Assembly: GCA_010094045.1 (NCBI GenBank) | Contig: ML986732.1 | Coordinates: forward strand, 103,120 to 114,055 | Length of the DNA: 10,936 nucleotides | DNA from: Lojkania enalia | Lineage: Eukaryota; Ascomycota; Dothideomycetes; Pleosporales | Direction of reading: 5' to 3' | Shown: positions 8,079 to 10,936 of the stretch, in pieces | Numbering within the stretch: position 1 is the stretch's first letter | How the letters are laid out: each line of letters opens with the position of its first letter | The notes under the pieces: model-generated | Databases searched by the model: none | What the model saw: the letters and a program-made list of their open reading frames with translations, nothing else | Told to the model about the DNA's origin: nothing | Program-made: the position numbers and the translations under genes

Positions 8079-10936
8079 AAAAACTCTCTATTCTAGACTT
8101 AAGTAAGTATAACTTATTAAATATTAATTTATCGTATTTATTTAGAGAAAAGTATTTCTAAATCTCTACCGTTCTATATTTAAAAGGCGTTAGTATACAA
8201 CTAAACGCTCTTATTAATATAAGCGCCTAAAGCTTCCTATTCCTTAATTCTATAGTAGCTAGATTACTCTCCTAAGCCCTATATATATTAATATAGTATT
8301 TACCCTTTAAAATTACTATTAAAGGTTTTTAGGACTAAATCTAAACCCTAGTTAATTAGTATATCTACTTATACCTACAAATTAATAGGAGAACTATCTA
8401 AAACTATCTATTTATTATTATAAATCTAGATACTTAGGATTATATTATTAGTATTAAATAGTTATATTATTTTTAACTCTAGCTAGATACGGATAAAAAT
8501 CGGATTATATAGTCTTCTAAATACCCTACTACTTATAATCCTTTACCTCCTCTTCTTATATAATTAACTTAGCTAGTATACGATAAGAAGGTAGAGCTAA
8601 ATATCTAGTAACGCGACGCTCTATAGGAAAAGAACTAGTATTAATAGTCTTACAGTCCGACTATCTATTATATTAAGAGTCTACTAAGACTACTAAAATT
8701 ATATTAGTCTTTTATAGCCTATAGTCTAAATAAGCTTAAAGCTTTCGTATACCTGTATATAATAAAGTTTAAACCTAATCTAAAGAAAGTCCGTTCTCCT
8801 ATTATCGCTCTTATCTTAGCTAATACTTTCTACTTTAATATAAAGAGGAAAGAGAATAAGTTTTTCTCTATATCTTTATATAAAATCGAGCGGCTGATTA
8901 AAGATAAGTAAGCCCTAGAGCTGGAAGACGAGGCTAAAAATAAAGTACTAGTAAATCTCCGATTACTATCTAAATACTATAAGTATTAGGATATATTTAG
9001 TAAGACTACAGCTTATTAATTACTAGAATACTACCTTTATAATTATAAGATTATTCTTATAGAACCTCTTCTTAATAGTTACAGCCCGTTATATAAGTAG
9101 AATATTAAGGAGCTAGAGGTAACTAAGAAGTATATTATAGATAATCTATAGTATAGGTATATTAAGTAGAGTTGGAGCTCTTTTATATCTCTAATCCTTT
9201 ACGTTTATAAACCTAATAGTAACCTACGTATCTATATAGATTATTATAAACATAATACTCTTACCTATAAAAATATATATCCGATACTATATATAGATAA
9301 ACTTCTATCTAGATCTACTAAAGTAATAATCTTTACTAAATTTAACATTCGCGTAGCCTTTAATAAGATTAGAATAGACCCTAGTTCTAAAGAATATACT
9401 ACCTTTTAGACTTAATATAGAACCTATAAATATAAAGTTCTACCTTTTAAATTATATAATAGTCTAGTAACTTACTAGTATTATATAAATAACGTACTAA
9501 TCGACTACCTAGATAACTTCTATATTACTTATCTAGACGATATCCTTATCTACTTAGAAGACGAGGCGATATATACTATCTACATTAAGAAAGTTTTTAA
9601 GAGATTATATTAAGTAGGGTTATAAGTTAATATTAAAAAGAGCGAATTCTATAGTACCTAAACTAAATATCTTAGCTATATTCTATTAAATAAAGGCCTT
9701 AAGGTTAACTTAAAGAAGGTAGAAGTACTACGTAACTAGTAGCTACCTACTACTATAACGGGTGTAAAATCCTTCTTAGGTTTTACTAGATTCTATTAAC
9801 AGTTTATACTAGAATTCTCGCGTATTATAAAGCTAATTATCGTACTATAAAGCTTTATAATACCTTTTATATAGACTTTAGAATATGATATTACCTTTAA
9901 AAAATTAAAGTCAGCCCTATTAAGTATACCTATACTCTACTACTTTAACCCTATATTAGAAATAAAAATAGAAACTAACACCTCTAATAGAGTAGTTATA
10001 GGAGTACTATTATAGAAACATTTTAACGGTAAATAGTACCCTATAGTATTCTATAGTAAGGTTCTATATAGTTTAGAATTAAACTAGAAGATCTATAATA
10101 AGAAACTATTTATAATTATTACTATGTTTAAGTAATAGAGGGTAGAACTTACTTTAGTAGTTACTAGAACTCTAGTATATACTAATTATCGCTTACTCGA
10201 ATATTTTATAACTATAAAGGTACTTAATACTTATTAAGTTTATTAGACTAAAGAATTAGCTTAGTATTAGTTCTAAGTTAAGTATATTCTAGATAAGAAT
10301 AATACTAGAGTAGATATCTTTAGTTGTTGTAAATAAGATATAGAAAACTTAAAAGTAGTTTAAACTAATAACTGGTTAAGAGTTTTATTTAGACTATATT
10401 AACTTTACCCCTAAATTAATACTAAATTAGCCTAGTCCTATATTACCTAAATAATAATTTAAGTAGCTATATTAAATATTATTAAAAGCTAAGAGTAGGT
10501 TATATTACTAGACTCTCTAGAGTTAATTAACGTATTACTATAGAAAAACCGAGCCTCATTTATATAGAAATATACCCTTTTACCCTATAAGTATTAGATA
10601 GAGAATAGACTACTCCTCTATAACAATCGCTTATATATTCTATTAGATTTAGGCCTTTATACGCGGCTTATATAAGAGGCTTATAACTAAGTATCCTCCG
10701 TACACCTAAGCGCTACTAAAACCTATTAGTTACTATCTTAGAAGTACTACTAGAAGGGTATAGAAGCTACTTATAAATGATATATATAGAATTGTATTCT
10801 ATACTATAAAGCTTATCTAATATAAACCTAAACCCTAGGTTTTATCCACCTACTTTCTATACTAAATTAATTAATACAGCACTTATATATTAACTTTAAG
10901 GATTTTCCTATAGATAAGTCTGGATATAATTAGATT
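8040..10936 (+). pseudogene. pol: Element B pol: protease, RT, RNase H, integrase start; broken
   Basis: A single frame (codon starts = 2 mod 3) is kept from about 8051 to the window end with no indel, but with many stops. Protease: LNALINISA at 8201-8226 (family LVDTGA). RT: LEVTKKYI from 9113, LRIYIDYYKHNTLTYKNIYPIL about 9220-9285, FTKFNIRVAFN about 9335-9364, LPFKLYNSL about 9440-9470, intact TYLDDILIYLED at 9527-9562, then GVKSFLGFTRFY about 9760-9797. RNase H: IETNTSNRVVIGVLL near 9968-10012, with VDIFSCCK near 10309-10332 where ADTLSRRK is usual. Integrase: H2C2 zinc-binding domain about 10690-10830 (VHLSATKTY, YIxNCILYYKA) and core start INFKDFPIDKSGYN to 10930. The order RT-RNase H-integrase is Ty3/gypsy. 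The -1 offset from gag suggests expression by frameshift, but RIP obscures any slippery site. Confidence 0.92.

Larger units (their letters stand above)
4373..9057. repeat. Right arm of a 2.8-kb inverted repeat (partner 1-2833)
   Basis: After removing the pogo insertion and one TA copy, 4373-9057 is the reverse complement of 1-2833 apart from transitions. The arms are the 5' halves of elements B and A, with 5' LTR ends facing across a 1539-bp spacer (2834-4372). The left arm is cut by the window start, so the repeat is probably longer. Confidence 0.92.
4373..10936 (+). mobile_element. Element B: Ty3/gypsy LTR retrotransposon, RIP-mutated, 3' end outside window
   Basis: The order is LTR (4373-4651), leader (from 4652, interrupted by a DNA transposon at 4763-6612), gag, then pol with protease, reverse transcriptase, RNase H and integrase. 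RT before integrase defines the Ty3/gypsy (Metaviridae-type) order, not copia. The window ends inside the integrase core, so the 3' LTR is not visible. The first 2.8 kb of this element is repeated in inverse orientation at 1-2833. Gag and pol frames are preserved throughout without indels, while stops and missense changes of RIP type are dense. Transcription from its LTR would run rightward. Confidence 0.93.

Noticed and set aside
1..10936. Mitochondrial or otherwise very AT-rich organelle DNA
   Set aside because: The AT bias is dinucleotide-specific (CpA/TpG lost, CpG patches kept) and the sequence consists of nuclear transposon remnants with RIP-type stops.
1..10936. Alternative genetic code with TAA/TAG read as Gln
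   Set aside because: TAG also stands at expected Trp positions, and Asp-to-Asn, Gly-to-Ser, Cys-to-Tyr and His-to-Tyr changes accompany the stops. Mutation explains all of these; recoding does not.

Overview
The window is a stretch of degenerate transposable elements from a filamentous ascomycete-type genome. It is very AT-rich, and CpA and TpG are scarce while TpA is everywhere. Every coding remnant is riddled with TAA/TAG codons at former CAA/CAG/TGG positions. This is the signature of repeat-induced point mutation (RIP), which implies a Pezizomycotina-like host. I see no intact host gene, tRNA, rRNA or CRISPR array. The species cannot be named from the sequence.

Layout. (1) 1-2833, minus strand: element A, a Ty3/gypsy LTR retrotransposon cut by the window start. 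It holds the LTR, leader, gag and the front of pol. (2) 2834-2894, plus strand: the last 61 bp of an older LTR of the same family, into which A inserted. (3) 2896 to about 3633, plus strand: the C-terminal part of a RIP-mutated hAT transposase gene, starting directly after the old LTR. (4) About 3634-4372: AT-rich sequence I cannot assign. (5) 4373-10936, plus strand: element B, a second copy of the same retrotransposon. It has the LTR, leader, gag and pol through protease, RT, RNase H and the start of integrase, and is cut by the window end. (6) 4763-6612: a complete 1850-bp Fot1/pogo-type DNA transposon inserted in B's leader, with a TA target duplication and a 561-codon transposase pseudogene on the minus strand.

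A and B lie head to head and form an inverted repeat: 1-2833 pairs with 4373-9057 once the pogo element is removed. Pairing coordinates sum to 9058 to the right of the pogo insertion and to 7206 to its left at every anchor checked, so the arms have diverged almost only by substitution. The nesting gives a partial order: hAT, then the old LTR, then A; B separately; then the pogo element into B.

Reading frames have survived without visible indels: gag in one frame, pol in the -1 frame to the window end, and the pogo transposase uninterrupted over 562 codons including the stop. Only stops and missense changes, mainly G-to-A and C-to-T, have killed them. No functional system remains. The interest lies in the nested structure, in the survival of catalytic residues according to dinucleotide context, and in using the two arms to infer the ancestral element.
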